64,000 nucleotides of DNA, from contig NZ_MQUR01000001.1 in the NCBI RefSeq assembly GCF_001953875.1, forward strand, positions 39 to 64,038, given 5' to 3'. The notes beneath the pieces are model-generated. The model saw only the letters and a list, made by a program, of their open reading frames with translations, searched no databases and was not told the DNA's origin. The translations under genes were made by a program, and so were the position numbers. The stretch comes from Streptomyces amritsarensis. Lineage in GTDB: Bacteria > Actinomycetota > Actinomycetes > Streptomycetales > Streptomycetaceae. Of this stretch, positions 20,742 to 32,188 are shown piece after piece (within the stretch, counting starts at the first letter, position 1; every line of letters begins with the position of its first letter).

Positions 20742-20757
20742 TGTAGCGGTCGTTACG
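20742..20757. promoter_or_regulatory. Operator copy 1 upstream of the alpha/beta hydrolase
   Basis: TGTAGCGGTCGTTACG, an imperfect inverted repeat with TAGCG and CGTTA half-sites. It matches copy 2 (20779-20794) at nearly every position and lies 19 bp before the hydrolase start. Confidence 0.6.
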
Positions 20758-20772
20758 TATCGAACCGTACAC

Positions 20773-20800
20773 GGATTCTTTAGCGTGCGCTACGGAATCC
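20773..20800. promoter_or_regulatory. Operator copy 2, extended inverted repeat
   Basis: The 16-bp site TTTAGCGTGCGCTACG (20779-20794) has TAGCG and CGCTA half-sites around TG and is flanked by GGATTC and GAATCC, making a 28-bp near-perfect inverted repeat. Its centre is 37 bp from copy 1. The spacing and half-sites resemble TetR-type operators. Confidence 0.6.
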
Positions 20801-20878
20801 TGTCCTGCGCCGAACACCTTCGCGGTACGGCAAACCGATCGTTCCGATTGACCGCGTGATTCCGGCCACGGAAGACTG

Positions 20879-22840
20879 ATGGCCCATCACCCATGCGGCG
20901 CTGGGGGGAAATTGACCAGCCAGAATCTGCACATCGGGCCGGACGCGGCAGCGGACCGCTACCGCCTGCTCAGGTCGATCGGGCGCGGCGGGGAGGCCGT
21001 GCTGTACCTCGCGGAGATCGAGCTCGCCGGCGGGTCGGAGCCCGTGGTCGTCAAGGTGCTCGACTCCAAGACCACCATCACGCCCGAGGTCTTCGACCGC
21101 ATCAGCCAGAAGTGGAACGAGCAGGCCGAACTGCTCAGATTCGTCCACCGGCCCGGCGTCGTGGGGGTGCGGGAGCACTTCGAGGGCCCGCCGATCCACC
21201 GGCCCGGGGAGTCGTCCACCCTGACCGGGCGGGCGCTCGTCCTCGTCATGAACCACATCGACGGGCTCGACCTGCGGGACTGGCGCGCCGAGCGGACGCT
21301 CGCCACCGCCGCCGAGCGGCGCGAGGTCATGCGGACCCTGGAGCAGTTGGCCGAGGTGCTGGACTGGCTGCACTCGGGGAAGGCCACGCCCTCCGGGCGG
21401 CAGGTCGTCCACGGGGACCTCTCCCCCGGCAACGTGATGGTCGACGCGCACGGGCAGGCCACGCTGGTTGACTTCGGCCTCAGCAAGCTGACCGCCGACC
21501 ACCAGACGGCCGAGGTCTGGTTCACGCCCGGCTACGCCGCCCCCGAGGTGTTCGAGGGCAAGCGGACCCCCGGCACCGACCGGTACGCCTTCGGGGCGAT
21601 CGCGTACTTCCTGCTCAGCGGTGAGTCCCCGCCGGCCTCTCCGCAGCAGCTGGCCCGGGCGATGGCCGAACTGCCCCAGATCGCGGTGCTGGACGCCGAG
21701 CAGCGGGCCCGGATCACGGCCCTCTACGCGGAGGAGCCGTCCCGGCGGCCGGTGAACCTGGCCGGGTGGATGAAGGACCTGCGCCGCGCGGTAGTGTCCA
21801 CGACGGCGGCGACGACATCGCAGCGGCCCCCGCAGGACTCCCCGCCGAAGCCGGCCGCGCCACCACAGCCCGCCGTACCGCCCCAGCCGGCCACCCCGCC
21901 GGACCGGCCCGCGCAGTCCGTGCCGCAGCCGCCGCCGTACGTGCCGACCGCACCGGCGACGGCTCCCGACCCGGCCCCGGCACCACCTGCCACGCTCGCG
22001 GACCCGGCCCCGTCCGCGCCCACGGCGTCGGCGCCCGCGCCCGCGGCTACGGCGGCGCAGCCACCCGCGGCCGTCCCGGACGCGGTGCCCGCCGGATACG
22101 GCCCGGCCGCGGCGTACCACCAGGGCCCGGGCATGCCGGCGGCCGTGCCCCAGCCGTCCGCCGCGCAGCCGAGGAGGAAGCGGACCGCGGTGGTCCTGGG
22201 CTCCGCGGCCGCCGTGGTGGTGCTGGCCGTGCTCGCCGTGGTCGGCGTACAGCTCCTGGGCGACAAGGACAAGGCCGACGCCGCGCGGGACGGCCGCTCC
22301 GGCGGGGACGGCACCCGGGCGGCCACGACCCCCGCGTCGCCCACCCCGTCGCAGTCCGGGGCGACGGCAGGGGCCTTGAACGGGGCCACGCCCGAGGCCC
22401 CCGCGAGCCCGGAGGGCTCGGCGAGCCCGCACGCCCCGGGGGCGGTCAAGGACAGCAACGTGGCCGACCTGACCGTGCTGGCGTCGGTCGGGAACGTCGA
22501 CAACTTCGAGGTGGGCTCCGCCAAGCTGAACACCACGGAGTACGGCGCGGCTCTCCTCGGCAGCTGTTACTACGGTGCGGCCATCGAGTACGACGTCAAC
22601 CGGGCGTGGTCCACGCTGGAGTTCACCGCCGGGATCGACGACGGATCTACCGTGGAACAGGCGCGGCTGACCATCTCGGTGGACGACAAGCCCGCGATCT
22701 TCTCCGAACTGGTCCACCTGGGCAGGCCGGTCACCAAGGCCCTCGACATCAAGGGCGCCCTGCGGCTGCGCATCAAGGTGGAAGAGGGCTGCAAGGGCCG
22801 CGGCAACGCCGTCCTCGCCGCCCCCGTCCTCACCCGCTGA
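20879..22840 (+). CDS. Membrane Ser/Thr protein kinase with extracellular NPCBM-like domain
   Basis: Receptor-type Hanks kinase, about 653 residues. The kinase domain covers roughly residues 25-300: glycine loop GRGGEAVLYLA, lysine in VVVKVLD, catalytic loop HGDLSPGNVMV (HGD in place of HRD), DFGLSK and the APE motif in GYAAPEVFEG. Then come a Pro/Ala-rich juxtamembrane linker (about 310-435), one transmembrane helix (VVLGSAAAVVVLAVLAVVGV) and an extracellular domain of about 130 residues resembling NPCBM carbohydrate-binding modules, with two Cys that could pair. Start ATG 20879 is uncertain; a TTG 33 bases on is possible. The ligand is unknown; a cell-wall sugar is a reasonable guess. Confidence 0.87.
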   Translation: MAHHPCGAGGKLTSQNLHIGPDAAADRYRLLRSIGRGGEAVLYLAEIELAGGSEPVVVKVLDSKTTITPEVFDRISQKWNEQAELLRFVHRPGVVGVREHFEGPPIHRPGESSTLTGRALVLVMNHIDGLDLRDWRAERTLATAAERREVMRTLEQLAEVLDWLHSGKATPSGRQVVHGDLSPGNVMVDAHGQATLVDFGLSKLTADHQTAEVWFTPGYAAPEVFEGKRTPGTDRYAFGAIAYFLLSGESPPASPQQLARAMAELPQIAVLDAEQRARITALYAEEPSRRPVNLAGWMKDLRRAVVSTTAATTSQRPPQDSPPKPAAPPQPAVPPQPATPPDRPAQSVPQPPPYVPTAPATAPDPAPAPPATLADPAPSAPTASAPAPAATAAQPPAAVPDAVPAGYGPAAAYHQGPGMPAAVPQPSAAQPRRKRTAVVLGSAAAVVVLAVLAVVGVQLLGDKDKADAARDGRSGGDGTRAATTPASPTPSQSGATAGALNGATPEAPASPEGSASPHAPGAVKDSNVADLTVLASVGNVDNFEVGSAKLNTTEYGAALLGSCYYGAAIEYDVNRAWSTLEFTAGIDDGSTVEQARLTISVDDKPAIFSELVHLGRPVTKALDIKGALRLRIKVEEGCKGRGNAVLAAPVLTR

Positions 22841-23369
22841 CGGGCCCGGACCCGTCCGACACCCCGAGGTCGGCCCGCATGGCCGCGCGCATCTCCCGCA
22901 GCAGGGCCCAGATCTCCTGCTGGTCGCGGGAGACGGTGGCCATGGTCTCGCCTTCCTCGGGGGCGCCCCGCTCCAGGCGCTTGACCTGGCCGTAGACCCG
23001 GCTCAGGGCGTGGTTGACGGCGCTCGCGGGCCCGAGCACGGCGTCCGGCGCGATCATCTGCGCCTCGGAGTAGCGGTCGCGCTGGGCGTCCTTGGCCTCG
23101 TCGAGCGCCTCCCGGTCCGCGTCCTCGACCGCGCGCTCCCGCATGACGTGCAGATGGCGGTTGAGGGCGGTGGTGAACTGCCGGGCGTCCCGGTTGAGGT
23201 CTGCGTAGCAGGTCCGTCGCAGCGCCAGGTAGTCACGGATCTCCTCGTGACCGCGCAGGAGTTCCATCTCCCGGCGCTTCGCCCGCTCCGCGCCCCGCTG
23301 GGTGAGCAGCGCCCCGCCCAGGGTGCCCACGACACCCACGGCGGCGATGACCATCGCACCGATCTCCAC
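22830..23369 (-). CDS. Membrane-anchored coiled-coil protein
   Basis: Not recognised. 179 residues from GTG 23369, chosen because GGGGGAG lies six bases upstream. One N-terminal transmembrane helix (MVIAAVGVVGTLGGALLTQ) is followed by a charged helical region rich in Glu, Arg and Ala (AERAKRREMELLRGHEEIRD onward) that probably forms a coiled coil in the cytoplasm. The 3' end overlaps the convergent kinase gene by 11 bp. No enzyme motif is visible. Confidence 0.78.
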   Translation of the reverse strand: MEIGAMVIAAVGVVGTLGGALLTQRGAERAKRREMELLRGHEEIRDYLALRRTCYADLNRDARQFTTALNRHLHVMRERAVEDADREALDEAKDAQRDRYSEAQMIAPDAVLGPASAVNHALSRVYGQVKRLERGAPEEGETMATVSRDQQEIWALLREMRAAMRADLGVSDGSGPVSG

Positions 23370-23424
23370 CCTCGACTCCCCCGTCCTCGGTCGGCTTCGA
23401 CGGTCCAGTGTGCGGGAGAAGACC

Positions 23425-23454
23425 GAGGCCCCGCACCTTCCGGTGCGGGGCCTC
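23425..23454 (-). terminator. Terminator after gatB
   Basis: Perfect 13-bp stem (GAGGCCCCGCACC / GGTGCGGGGCCTC, 4-nt loop) 29 bp past the gatB stop; no U-tract, as is usual here. Confidence 0.8.
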
Positions 23455-23482
23455 GTGCGCGATGCGGGACGGCGGGGGCGGA

Positions 23483-24997
23483 TCAGCCCTCGGAGACGCC
23501 CAGGCGCTCCAGGATGAGCTCCTTGACGCGCGCCGCGTCGGCCTGGCCGCGGGTGGTCTTCATGACCGCGCCGACCAGGGCGCCGACCGCGGCGATCTTG
23601 CCGCCGCGGATCTTGTCGGCGATGGCCGCGTTGCCCGCGATGGCCTCGTCGACGGCCGCGCCGAGCGCGCCCTCGTCCGAGACGACCTTCAGGCCGCGCT
23701 TCTCGACGACCTCGTCGGGGGTGCCCTCGCCGGCGAGGACGCCCTCGATGACCTGGCGGGCCAGCTTGTCGTTCAGGTCGCCGGCCGCGACCAGGGCCGC
23801 GACCCGGGCCACCTGCGCCGGGGTGATCGGCAGCTCGTCGACGACGACGCCCTGCTCGTTGGCGTTGCGGGCCAGCTCGCCCATCCACCACTTGCGGGCG
23901 GCGGCCGAGTCGGCGCCCTCCTCGATGGTGGCGACGATGGAGTCCACCGCGCCCGCGTTGAGGATCGACTGCATGTCGTGCTCGCTGACGCCCCACTCCT
24001 CGCGGAGGCGGTTGCGGCGCACACGCGGCATCTCGGGCAGACCGCCGCGCAGCTCCTCGACCCACTCGCGGGCCGGCGCCACGGGCACCAGGTCGGGCTC
24101 CGGGAAGTACCGGTAGTCCTCGGCGTTGTCCTTGATGCGGCCGGCCGTGGTGGAGCCGTCGTCCTCGTGGAAGTGCCGGGTCTCCTGCACGATCGAGCCG
24201 CCGGAGGACAGCACGGCCGCGTGCCGCTGGATCTCGAAGCGCGCGGCGCGTTCGACGGAGCGCAGCGAGTTGACGTTCTTGGTCTCCGAGCGGGTGCCGA
24301 ATTCCTTCGTCCCGTGGGGGCGCAGCGACAGGTTCACGTCGCAGCGCATCTGGCCCTTGTCCATGCGGGCCTCGGAGACGCCGAGCGCCTTGATGACCTC
24401 GCGCAGCTCGGCGACGTACGCCTTGGCGACCTCGGGGGCCCGCTCGCCCGCGCCCTCGATGGGCTTGGTGACGATCTCGATGAGCGGGATGCCGGCGCGG
24501 TTGTAGTCCAGCAGGGAGTGGGAGGCGCCGTGGATACGGCCGGTGGCGCCGCCGACGTGCAGCGACTTGCCGGTGTCCTCCTCCATGTGGGCGCGCTCGA
24601 TCTCCACGCGGAAGATCTCGCCGTCCTCCAGCTGGACGTCCAGGTAGCCGTTGAAGGCGATGGGCTCGTCGTACTGGGAGGTCTGGAAGTTCTTCGGCAT
24701 GTCCGGATAGAAGTAGTTCTTCCGGGCGAAGCGGCACCACTCGGCGATCTCGCAGTTCAGCGCGAGACCGATCTTGACGGCCGACTCGACGCCGATCGCG
24801 TTGACGACCGGGAGGGAGCCGGGCAGGCCGAGGCAGGTGGGGCAGGTCTGCGAGTTGGGCTCGCCGTCGAGCTCGGTCGAGCAGCCGCAGAACATCTTGG
24901 TCCTGGTGCCGAGCTCGACATGGACCTCGAGGCCCATGACGGGGTCGTACGACGCCAGGGCGTCCTCGTACGACAGCAGTTCGGTGAAGGTGGTCAC
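23483..24997 (-). CDS. gatB: Asp/Glu-tRNA amidotransferase subunit B
   Basis: tRNA-binding, kinase-like subunit of GatCAB, which converts Glu-tRNA(Gln) and Asp-tRNA(Asn) to the amidated forms. The 504-residue protein has the catalytic cradle at its N-terminus ([30 protein letters not shown] with its zinc-type Cys cluster, [10 protein letters not shown]), [14 protein letters not shown], and a C-terminal YqeY-like tail domain ([19 protein letters not shown]). Start GTG 24997 with GGGAAAG upstream. It is the last gene of gatC-gatA-(81 aa protein)-gatB, followed by a strong hairpin. Confidence 0.97.
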   Translation of the reverse strand: MTTFTELLSYEDALASYDPVMGLEVHVELGTRTKMFCGCSTELDGEPNSQTCPTCLGLPGSLPVVNAIGVESAVKIGLALNCEIAEWCRFARKNYFYPDMPKNFQTSQYDEPIAFNGYLDVQLEDGEIFRVEIERAHMEEDTGKSLHVGGATGRIHGASHSLLDYNRAGIPLIEIVTKPIEGAGERAPEVAKAYVAELREVIKALGVSEARMDKGQMRCDVNLSLRPHGTKEFGTRSETKNVNSLRSVERAARFEIQRHAAVLSSGGSIVQETRHFHEDDGSTTAGRIKDNAEDYRYFPEPDLVPVAPAREWVEELRGGLPEMPRVRRNRLREEWGVSEHDMQSILNAGAVDSIVATIEEGADSAAARKWWMGELARNANEQGVVVDELPITPAQVARVAALVAAGDLNDKLARQVIEGVLAGEGTPDEVVEKRGLKVVSDEGALGAAVDEAIAGNAAIADKIRGGKIAAVGALVGAVMKTTRGQADAARVKELILERLGVSEG

Positions 24998-25013
24998 GGT
25001 GAAACTTTCCCTC

Positions 25014-25259
25014 TCAGCCCAGCAGGACGTCGTCGTCGCCCAGGCGCTTGAGTTCGCGGTACAGGATCGCGAGGCCGGTGACGATGGCGGCGGCGGACAC
25101 GGCGGCGTCGACCAGCTTCAGCATGTCGTGCTCGCTGCGGGCCTTCTTGACCTGCTTGAACACGCTGATGGCGCCGAATGCGGTGGTGCCGATCGACAGG
25201 TAGGTGCCGGTCTTGGACTTCTTGAAGCCCTTGGCCTTGGACAGTGCACTGGTGCTCAC
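25014..25259 (-). CDS. Conserved 81-aa membrane protein between gatA and gatB
   Basis: Small protein of unknown function. The GTG at 25259 overlaps the gatA stop as GTGA, so it is translationally coupled to gatA; its stop is 16 bp before gatB. N-terminal half is basic ([14 protein letters not shown]), followed by a helix ([13 protein letters not shown]), a basic stretch and a second hydrophobic helix ([20 protein letters not shown]), ending in GDDDVLLG. I recall an uncharacterised gene at this place in S. coelicolor (between gatA and gatB), so it is likely a conserved Streptomyces gene. Confidence 0.82.
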   Translation of the reverse strand: MSTSALSKAKGFKKSKTGTYLSIGTTAFGAISVFKQVKKARSEHDMLKLVDAAVSAAAIVTGLAILYRELKRLGDDDVLLG

Positions 25260-26749
25260 AGCGACGGTGCCTCCTCGAGCAGCGGGTGACCCCAGCGGGC
25301 GACGAAGGCGGCCTCGACGGCGGCACCGACCTTGTAGAGCCGGTCGTCCTTCATCGCCGGGGCGATGATCTGGAGCCCGACCGGGAGGCCGTCCTCCGGC
25401 GCCAGGCCGCAGGGCAGCGACATGGCGGAGTTGCCGGCCAGGTTGGTCGGGATGGTGCACAGGTCCGCGAGGTACATGGCGAGGGGGTCGTCGGTGCGCT
25501 CGCCGATCGCGAAGGCGGTGGTCGGGGTCGTCGGGGAGACGATCACGTCGACCTGCTCGAAGGACTTCTCGAAGTCCTGCGAGATCAGCGTGCGCACCTT
25601 CTGGGCGGAGCCGTAGTACGCGTCGTAGTAGCCGGAGCTGAGCGCGTACGTGCCGAGGATGATGCGGCGCTTGACCTCGTCGCCGAAGCCGGCTTCGCGG
25701 GTCAGGGCGGTGACGTCCTCGGCGGACTTGGTGCCGTCGTCGCCGACGCGCAGGCCGTAGCGCATGGCGTCGAAACGGGCCAGGTTCGAGGAGCACTCGG
25801 ACGGCGCGATCAGGTAGTACGCGGCCATCGCGAGGTCGAAGGACGGGCAGTCCAGCTCGACGATCTCGGCGCCGAGCTCCTTGAGGAGCTCCACCGACTC
25901 GTTGAAGCGCTGGACGACGCCGGCCTGGTAGCCCTCGCCGGCGAACTGCTTGACGACACCGACGCGCATGCCGGCGACGGAGCCGTTGCGGGCGGCCTCG
26001 ACGACCGGCGGGACCGGGGCGTCGATGGAGGTGGAGTCGAGCGGGTCGTGCCCGGCGATCACCTCGTGCAGGAGGGCCGCGTCCAGGACCGTACGGGCGC
26101 AGGGCCCGCCCTGGTCGAGGGAGGAGGAGAAGGCGACCATGCCGTAGCGGGAGACGCCGCCGTAGGTGGGCTTGACGCCGACCGTGCCGGTGACGGCCGC
26201 GGGCTGGCGGATGGAGCCGCCGGTGTCCGTGCCGATGGCGAGCGGGGCCTGGAACGCGGCGAGGGCCGCGGCGGAGCCGCCGCCGGAGCCGCCGGGGATC
26301 CGGGTGAGGTCCCAGGGGTTGCCGGTCGGGCCGTAGGCGCTGTTCTCGGTGGAGGACCCCATGGCGAACTCGTCCATGTTGGTCTTGCCGAGGATGACGA
26401 CGTCGGCTTCCTTCAGCTTGCGCGTCAGGGTGGCGTCGTAGGGCGGGATCCAGCCTTCGAGGATCTTCGAACCGACGGTGGTCGGGACCCCGACGGTGGT
26501 GAAGATGTCCTTGAGGGCGAGGGGTACGCCGGCCAGCGGGCCGAGCTTCTCGCCGGCCGCGCGCTTGGCGTCGACGGCGCGGGCCTGGGCGAGCGCGCCC
26601 TCGCGGTCCACGTACAGGAAGGCGTGGACCTTCTCGTCAGTGGCGTCGATGCGGGCCAGGTGGGCCTCGGTCACCTCGACGGCCGTGAGCTCGCCGGAGG
26701 CGATCTTCTCGGCGGTCTCGGCGGCCGTGAGCTTGATGATGTCGACCAT
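25256..26749 (-). CDS. gatA: Asp/Glu-tRNA amidotransferase subunit A
   Basis: Glutaminase subunit of GatCAB: releases ammonia from glutamine and channels it to GatB. The 497-residue protein is an amidase-signature enzyme with the Ser-cisSer-Lys triad Lys80 (LALKD), Ser155 (GGSGGGSAA) and Ser179 ([12 protein letters not shown]). Start ATG 26749 lies 5 bp after the gatC stop. The length and the C-terminal region are normal. Streptomyces, like most actinobacteria, relies on this route for Gln-tRNA, so the gene should be essential. Confidence 0.97.
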   Translation of the reverse strand: MVDIIKLTAAETAEKIASGELTAVEVTEAHLARIDATDEKVHAFLYVDREGALAQARAVDAKRAAGEKLGPLAGVPLALKDIFTTVGVPTTVGSKILEGWIPPYDATLTRKLKEADVVILGKTNMDEFAMGSSTENSAYGPTGNPWDLTRIPGGSGGGSAAALAAFQAPLAIGTDTGGSIRQPAAVTGTVGVKPTYGGVSRYGMVAFSSSLDQGGPCARTVLDAALLHEVIAGHDPLDSTSIDAPVPPVVEAARNGSVAGMRVGVVKQFAGEGYQAGVVQRFNESVELLKELGAEIVELDCPSFDLAMAAYYLIAPSECSSNLARFDAMRYGLRVGDDGTKSAEDVTALTREAGFGDEVKRRIILGTYALSSGYYDAYYGSAQKVRTLISQDFEKSFEQVDVIVSPTTPTTAFAIGERTDDPLAMYLADLCTIPTNLAGNSAMSLPCGLAPEDGLPVGLQIIAPAMKDDRLYKVGAAVEAAFVARWGHPLLEEAPSL

Positions 26750-26754
26750 GGCTG

Positions 26755-27051
26755 TTAGTCCTCCCCCAGGATCTGCGGCACCTTGAAACGCTGCTGCTCC
26801 TGGGCGGGAGCACCGGAGAGCGCCTGCTCGGGGGTGAGCGACGGACGGACCTCGTCCGCGCGCATGACGTTGGTCAGCGGCAGCGGGTGGGAGGTCGGCG
26901 GGACGTCTTGGTCGGCGACCTCGGAGACACGGGCGACCGCGCCGATGATGTCGTCGAGCTGTCCGGCGAAGTGATCCAGCTCGTTGCTGGACAGCTCAAG
27001 GCGCGCCAGCCGTGCGAGGTGGACGACCTCCTCGCGCGTAATGCCAGGCAT
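26755..27051 (-). CDS. gatC: Asp/Glu-tRNA amidotransferase subunit C
   Basis: Small subunit that wraps around GatA and GatB and stabilises the complex. The 98-residue protein has the family pattern [19 protein letters not shown] at residues 4-22, [18 protein letters not shown] helix, and [18 protein letters not shown] followed by the C-terminal FKVPQIL. Start ATG 27051 with AGAGGA upstream. First gene of the gatCAB operon. Confidence 0.96.
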   Translation of the reverse strand: MPGITREEVVHLARLARLELSSNELDHFAGQLDDIIGAVARVSEVADQDVPPTSHPLPLTNVMRADEVRPSLTPEQALSGAPAQEQQRFKVPQILGED

Positions 27052-27389
27052 GCAGCGATCCTCTGGGGGTGGGTGGATGTGTAGTTTCGGGCTCAATCCT
27101 ATGGGGCCCGGTGCCCGGCCTGCGAAACGGTTTGGCCGGGCCGCCGCCGGACCGCCGCGCGGAGCGGGGCGGGGGCGCACCCGGACCGGGGCCCCGCTCG
27201 CGCGCGGCGGCCCCTCGCCGCGAACCCCGGCGGGACCGGGATACGGACCCGGCGCCCTTCACCACGCGGGTCGGGGGCGGCGCCCGGCGCGGAAGTCGGG
27301 CGGTGTCCGGCGCGGAGCCCGCCGCCGGTCCCGGGGCGGAGCTGTACGGGGCGGAGGCCGGGCTTGGGACGGGGTGGAGCCCGGGCGGG
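27052..27389. other. 338-bp GC-rich gap between rmdB and gatC
   Basis: Apart from the gatC -10 box, this stretch is very G/C-rich, low-complexity sequence (for example GGCGGCCCCTCGCC-like runs) without a convincing gene on either strand. Frames that stay open here lack ribosome binding sites and read Arg/Pro/Gly-rich. Confidence 0.6.
27096..27101 (-). promoter_or_regulatory. Probable -10 box of the gatCAB operon (TAGGAT)
   Basis: TAGGAT on the minus strand is a good Streptomyces -10 hexamer, putting the transcript start near 27089 and a leader of about 38 nt before gatC. The -35 is not clear. Confidence 0.5.
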
Positions 27390-29570
27390 TCAGACCGCGT
27401 CGGCTTCGGCCGCGGCCAGTTCCGCCGTGATGTCCGCCGGGCGGCGCCAGCCGCGCTCACCGCGGGCCAGCAGCCAGGCGGTGGCCTCCTGCGGCGGCAT
27501 CGCGGCAGCCACCAGCCATCCCTGTACGGCGTCGCAGCCCAGGTCCCGCAGCCGCTCCCAGGTCTCGTCGTCCTCGACGCCCTCCGCCACGACGAGCAGG
27601 CCGAGCGAGTGCGCGAGGTCCACGGTGCAGCGGACGATCTCCGCGTCCTGCGTGTCCACGGCGAGCCGACCCACGAACGAGCGGTCGATCTTCAGCTCGC
27701 TGACCGGCAGGCGGCGCAGGTGGACGAGTGAGGAGTAGCCGGTGCCGAAGTCGTCCAGGGACATCTTCACGCCGTGCCCGGTGAGGCCGGCCATGGTGTC
27801 CGCCGCCCGCTGCGGGTCCTCCAGCAGGACGTGTTCCGTTATCTCCAGTTGCAGGCCGCTCGCCGGAACCCCGTGGCGGGCCAGCCGCGCGGCCACCGCG
27901 CCGGCGAACCCGGGCGTGTGGACGTCGCGCGGCGAGACGTTGACGGCGACCGGGACCTTCAGGCCCTGCGCCCGCCAGCGGGCCACCTGGGCCAGGGCGG
28001 TCTCCAGCACGTACTCCGTCAGGTGGGGCATCAGCCCGGAGGTCTCGGCGATCGCGATGAACTCGTCCGGGGGGACCCGACCGCGTTCCGGGTGGACCCA
28101 TCGGACCAGTGCTTCGAGCCCGGCGACCTGCCCGTCGAAGCGGACCTTCGGCTGGTAGTGGAGTTCCACTTCACCCGCGTCGAGGGCCCTGCGGAGGTCG
28201 CCGAGGAGGCCGAGGCGGTCGGGGGTGTTGCTGTCGCGCTTGGACTCGTAGACCTCCACGCCCGTGCGGTCCCGCTTGGCCTGGTACATCGCCACGTCCG
28301 CGCGCCGCAGCAGCCCCTCCGCGTCGAGGGCGTGGTCGGGGAAGACGGCGAGGCCGGCGCTGGCCTCCAGGACGAGCGTGAGGCCGTCCAGGTCGAGCGG
28401 GGAGCTGAGCTCCGCGACCAGGTGGCGGGCGATGCGCTGGGCGCTGGTGGTGGAGTCGGCGACGGGGAGCAGGACGGCGAACTCGTCGCCACCCAGGCGC
28501 GCGGCCTCGGCCTCCTCGGGCAGCGCCTGGCGCAGCCGGTCGGCGATCTGGAGGAGCAGCCGGTCGCCCGCCAGATGGCCGAGGGTGTCGTTGACGGCCC
28601 GGAAGCGGTCCAGGTCGATCAGCACCAGGGCGGCCCGGGTGCCCAAACGTTCAGCCTCGTCCAGGGCGGACCAGGCCCGCTCCAGCAGCCACTGCCGGTT
28701 CGGCAGCCCGGTCAGGGGGTCCCGCAGCTGCTCCTCGGCGCGTGCCCGGGCGATCCAGAGGGTGGAGTCCAGCGCGATCAGCGGTACGGCGAACAGCGGC
28801 AGCAGGACCGGCTGGCTGACCGCCACCACGCAGATCAGGGGTGCGATGCCGAGCAGCGCGACCGCCACTAACGCCTGTCGCAGCAGGGCGGTCCGGGCGA
28901 CGGTGGGCAGCCCGCCGCCGCGCGGGGCCAGGGCGATCCAGAGCAGGAGCCGCGTGGCGAGCAGGTAGGCGACGGCGACGAGGACGATCTCCGGTACGGC
29001 GTCCAGCCCCCAGGTGGTGGGCAGCCAGGGGGTTTCCACGGTGGGCGTCTCGCCGAACGCGGCGAGCACGAGGGCGCCGGCCCCGATGCCGAGGATGTCG
29101 ACGGAGCCGTGCAGCAGCCCCTGCCGCCAGCGGTGCCGGCGGGCGGCCCCGACCAGGGAGACCACCGCCAGCGAGACCAGTCCGGCGGGCACCCAGCCGT
29201 AGAGGATGAGCACGCCGAGGGTGAGCGCGGCACCGGATCCGGTGCCGCCCCACCAGCGGTCCCGGCCGAGGGCGACCAGGTGGCCGACGATGATGCCGGT
29301 GAGGAGGGCCAGCGCCCAGCCGACCGGCCCCCCGGGGAAGAGCGCGTGACGGCCGCTCAGGGCGGACGCGACCCCTGTGGTGAGCACCGCGACCGCGAGA
29401 CCCACGACGAGGAAGGGCAGCACGCCGCGCCGCCCCTGACCGCCCTCACCGGTGTCGACCGGTCGGGTCTGCGGAGTCCTGGCCCGCAGGACGCCGAGCC
29501 TGCCCGCCCGCATGGACGGGATGTCCCCGCCGAATTCAGGTGACGGGTCGGCGCTTTCGGTGGGTTTCAT
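27390..29570 (-). CDS. rmdB: Membrane GGDEF-EAL protein, RmdB-like c-di-GMP phosphodiesterase
   Basis: Cyclic di-GMP enzyme, 726 residues from ATG 29570 (AGAGG seven bases upstream; a GTG twelve codons earlier has none). An N-terminal membrane region of about eight helices is followed by a GGDEF domain with intact RLGGDEFAVLL and an EAL domain with intact signature (GLEALVRW), LEITEH, and SLDDFGTGYSSLVHL. All EAL metal and catalytic motifs are present, so hydrolysis of c-di-GMP is expected, in contrast to the degenerate EAL of the protein at 3.8-6.7 kb. The name comes from remembered synteny (RmdB, SCO5495, between gatC and ligA), where it is described as a phosphodiesterase needed for normal development. 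Confidence 0.88.
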   Translation of the reverse strand: MKPTESADPSPEFGGDIPSMRAGRLGVLRARTPQTRPVDTGEGGQGRRGVLPFLVVGLAVAVLTTGVASALSGRHALFPGGPVGWALALLTGIIVGHLVALGRDRWWGGTGSGAALTLGVLILYGWVPAGLVSLAVVSLVGAARRHRWRQGLLHGSVDILGIGAGALVLAAFGETPTVETPWLPTTWGLDAVPEIVLVAVAYLLATRLLLWIALAPRGGGLPTVARTALLRQALVAVALLGIAPLICVVAVSQPVLLPLFAVPLIALDSTLWIARARAEEQLRDPLTGLPNRQWLLERAWSALDEAERLGTRAALVLIDLDRFRAVNDTLGHLAGDRLLLQIADRLRQALPEEAEAARLGGDEFAVLLPVADSTTSAQRIARHLVAELSSPLDLDGLTLVLEASAGLAVFPDHALDAEGLLRRADVAMYQAKRDRTGVEVYESKRDSNTPDRLGLLGDLRRALDAGEVELHYQPKVRFDGQVAGLEALVRWVHPERGRVPPDEFIAIAETSGLMPHLTEYVLETALAQVARWRAQGLKVPVAVNVSPRDVHTPGFAGAVAARLARHGVPASGLQLEITEHVLLEDPQRAADTMAGLTGHGVKMSLDDFGTGYSSLVHLRRLPVSELKIDRSFVGRLAVDTQDAEIVRCTVDLAHSLGLLVVAEGVEDDETWERLRDLGCDAVQGWLVAAAMPPQEATAWLLARGERGWRRPADITAELAAAEADAV

Positions 29571-29956
29571 GCCCGTACCTCTCACAGCCGGCGATGCCGA
29601 TGTCACGCGATGGCCCCGATGTCATGCCACCACGGCCGGAATCGCATCCCGCAGCCGTGCACGACAGGCGCACCCCTCAACAGTAGGACGCGGGAGGCTC
29701 CCAGGGGCAGCGGTCGGCAGTGGTTGCCCGAATGCGACCCAGCCATCCTCATCAGTACGGTATCCGCCGAACGGGTGAGTTTGGACCGGGGCCCCCGGTC
29801 ACCCCTCCGATGATCCGACAGGTCACCGCCCTGCGACCAGCCTTGTACCGGCCGTTTACCACCGTCCGCCGCGCCTGGCGTGCGCCCGCCCGTACGGTCG
29901 CACGCCACGCATCCGTTCGCCTTCGCTACTCCCCCTCGGGGATTGCCCTGTCGTTA
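29571..29956. other. 386-bp gap between ligA and rmdB
   Basis: No gene recognised. It contains a perfect inverted repeat GACCGGGG-C-CCCCGGTC (29784-29800) that could terminate ligA transcription or act as an operator, and a pair of similar CTACTCCCC-TCGGG segments around 29931-29972 at the ligA stop. The rmdB promoter should lie here but I cannot place it with confidence. Confidence 0.55.

Positions 29957-32188
<2,232 letters not shown>

Noticed and set aside
29603..29908. A 101-codon minus-strand frame upstream of rmdB
   Set aside because: It overlaps the rmdB start region, has no ribosome binding site and no recognisable pattern.
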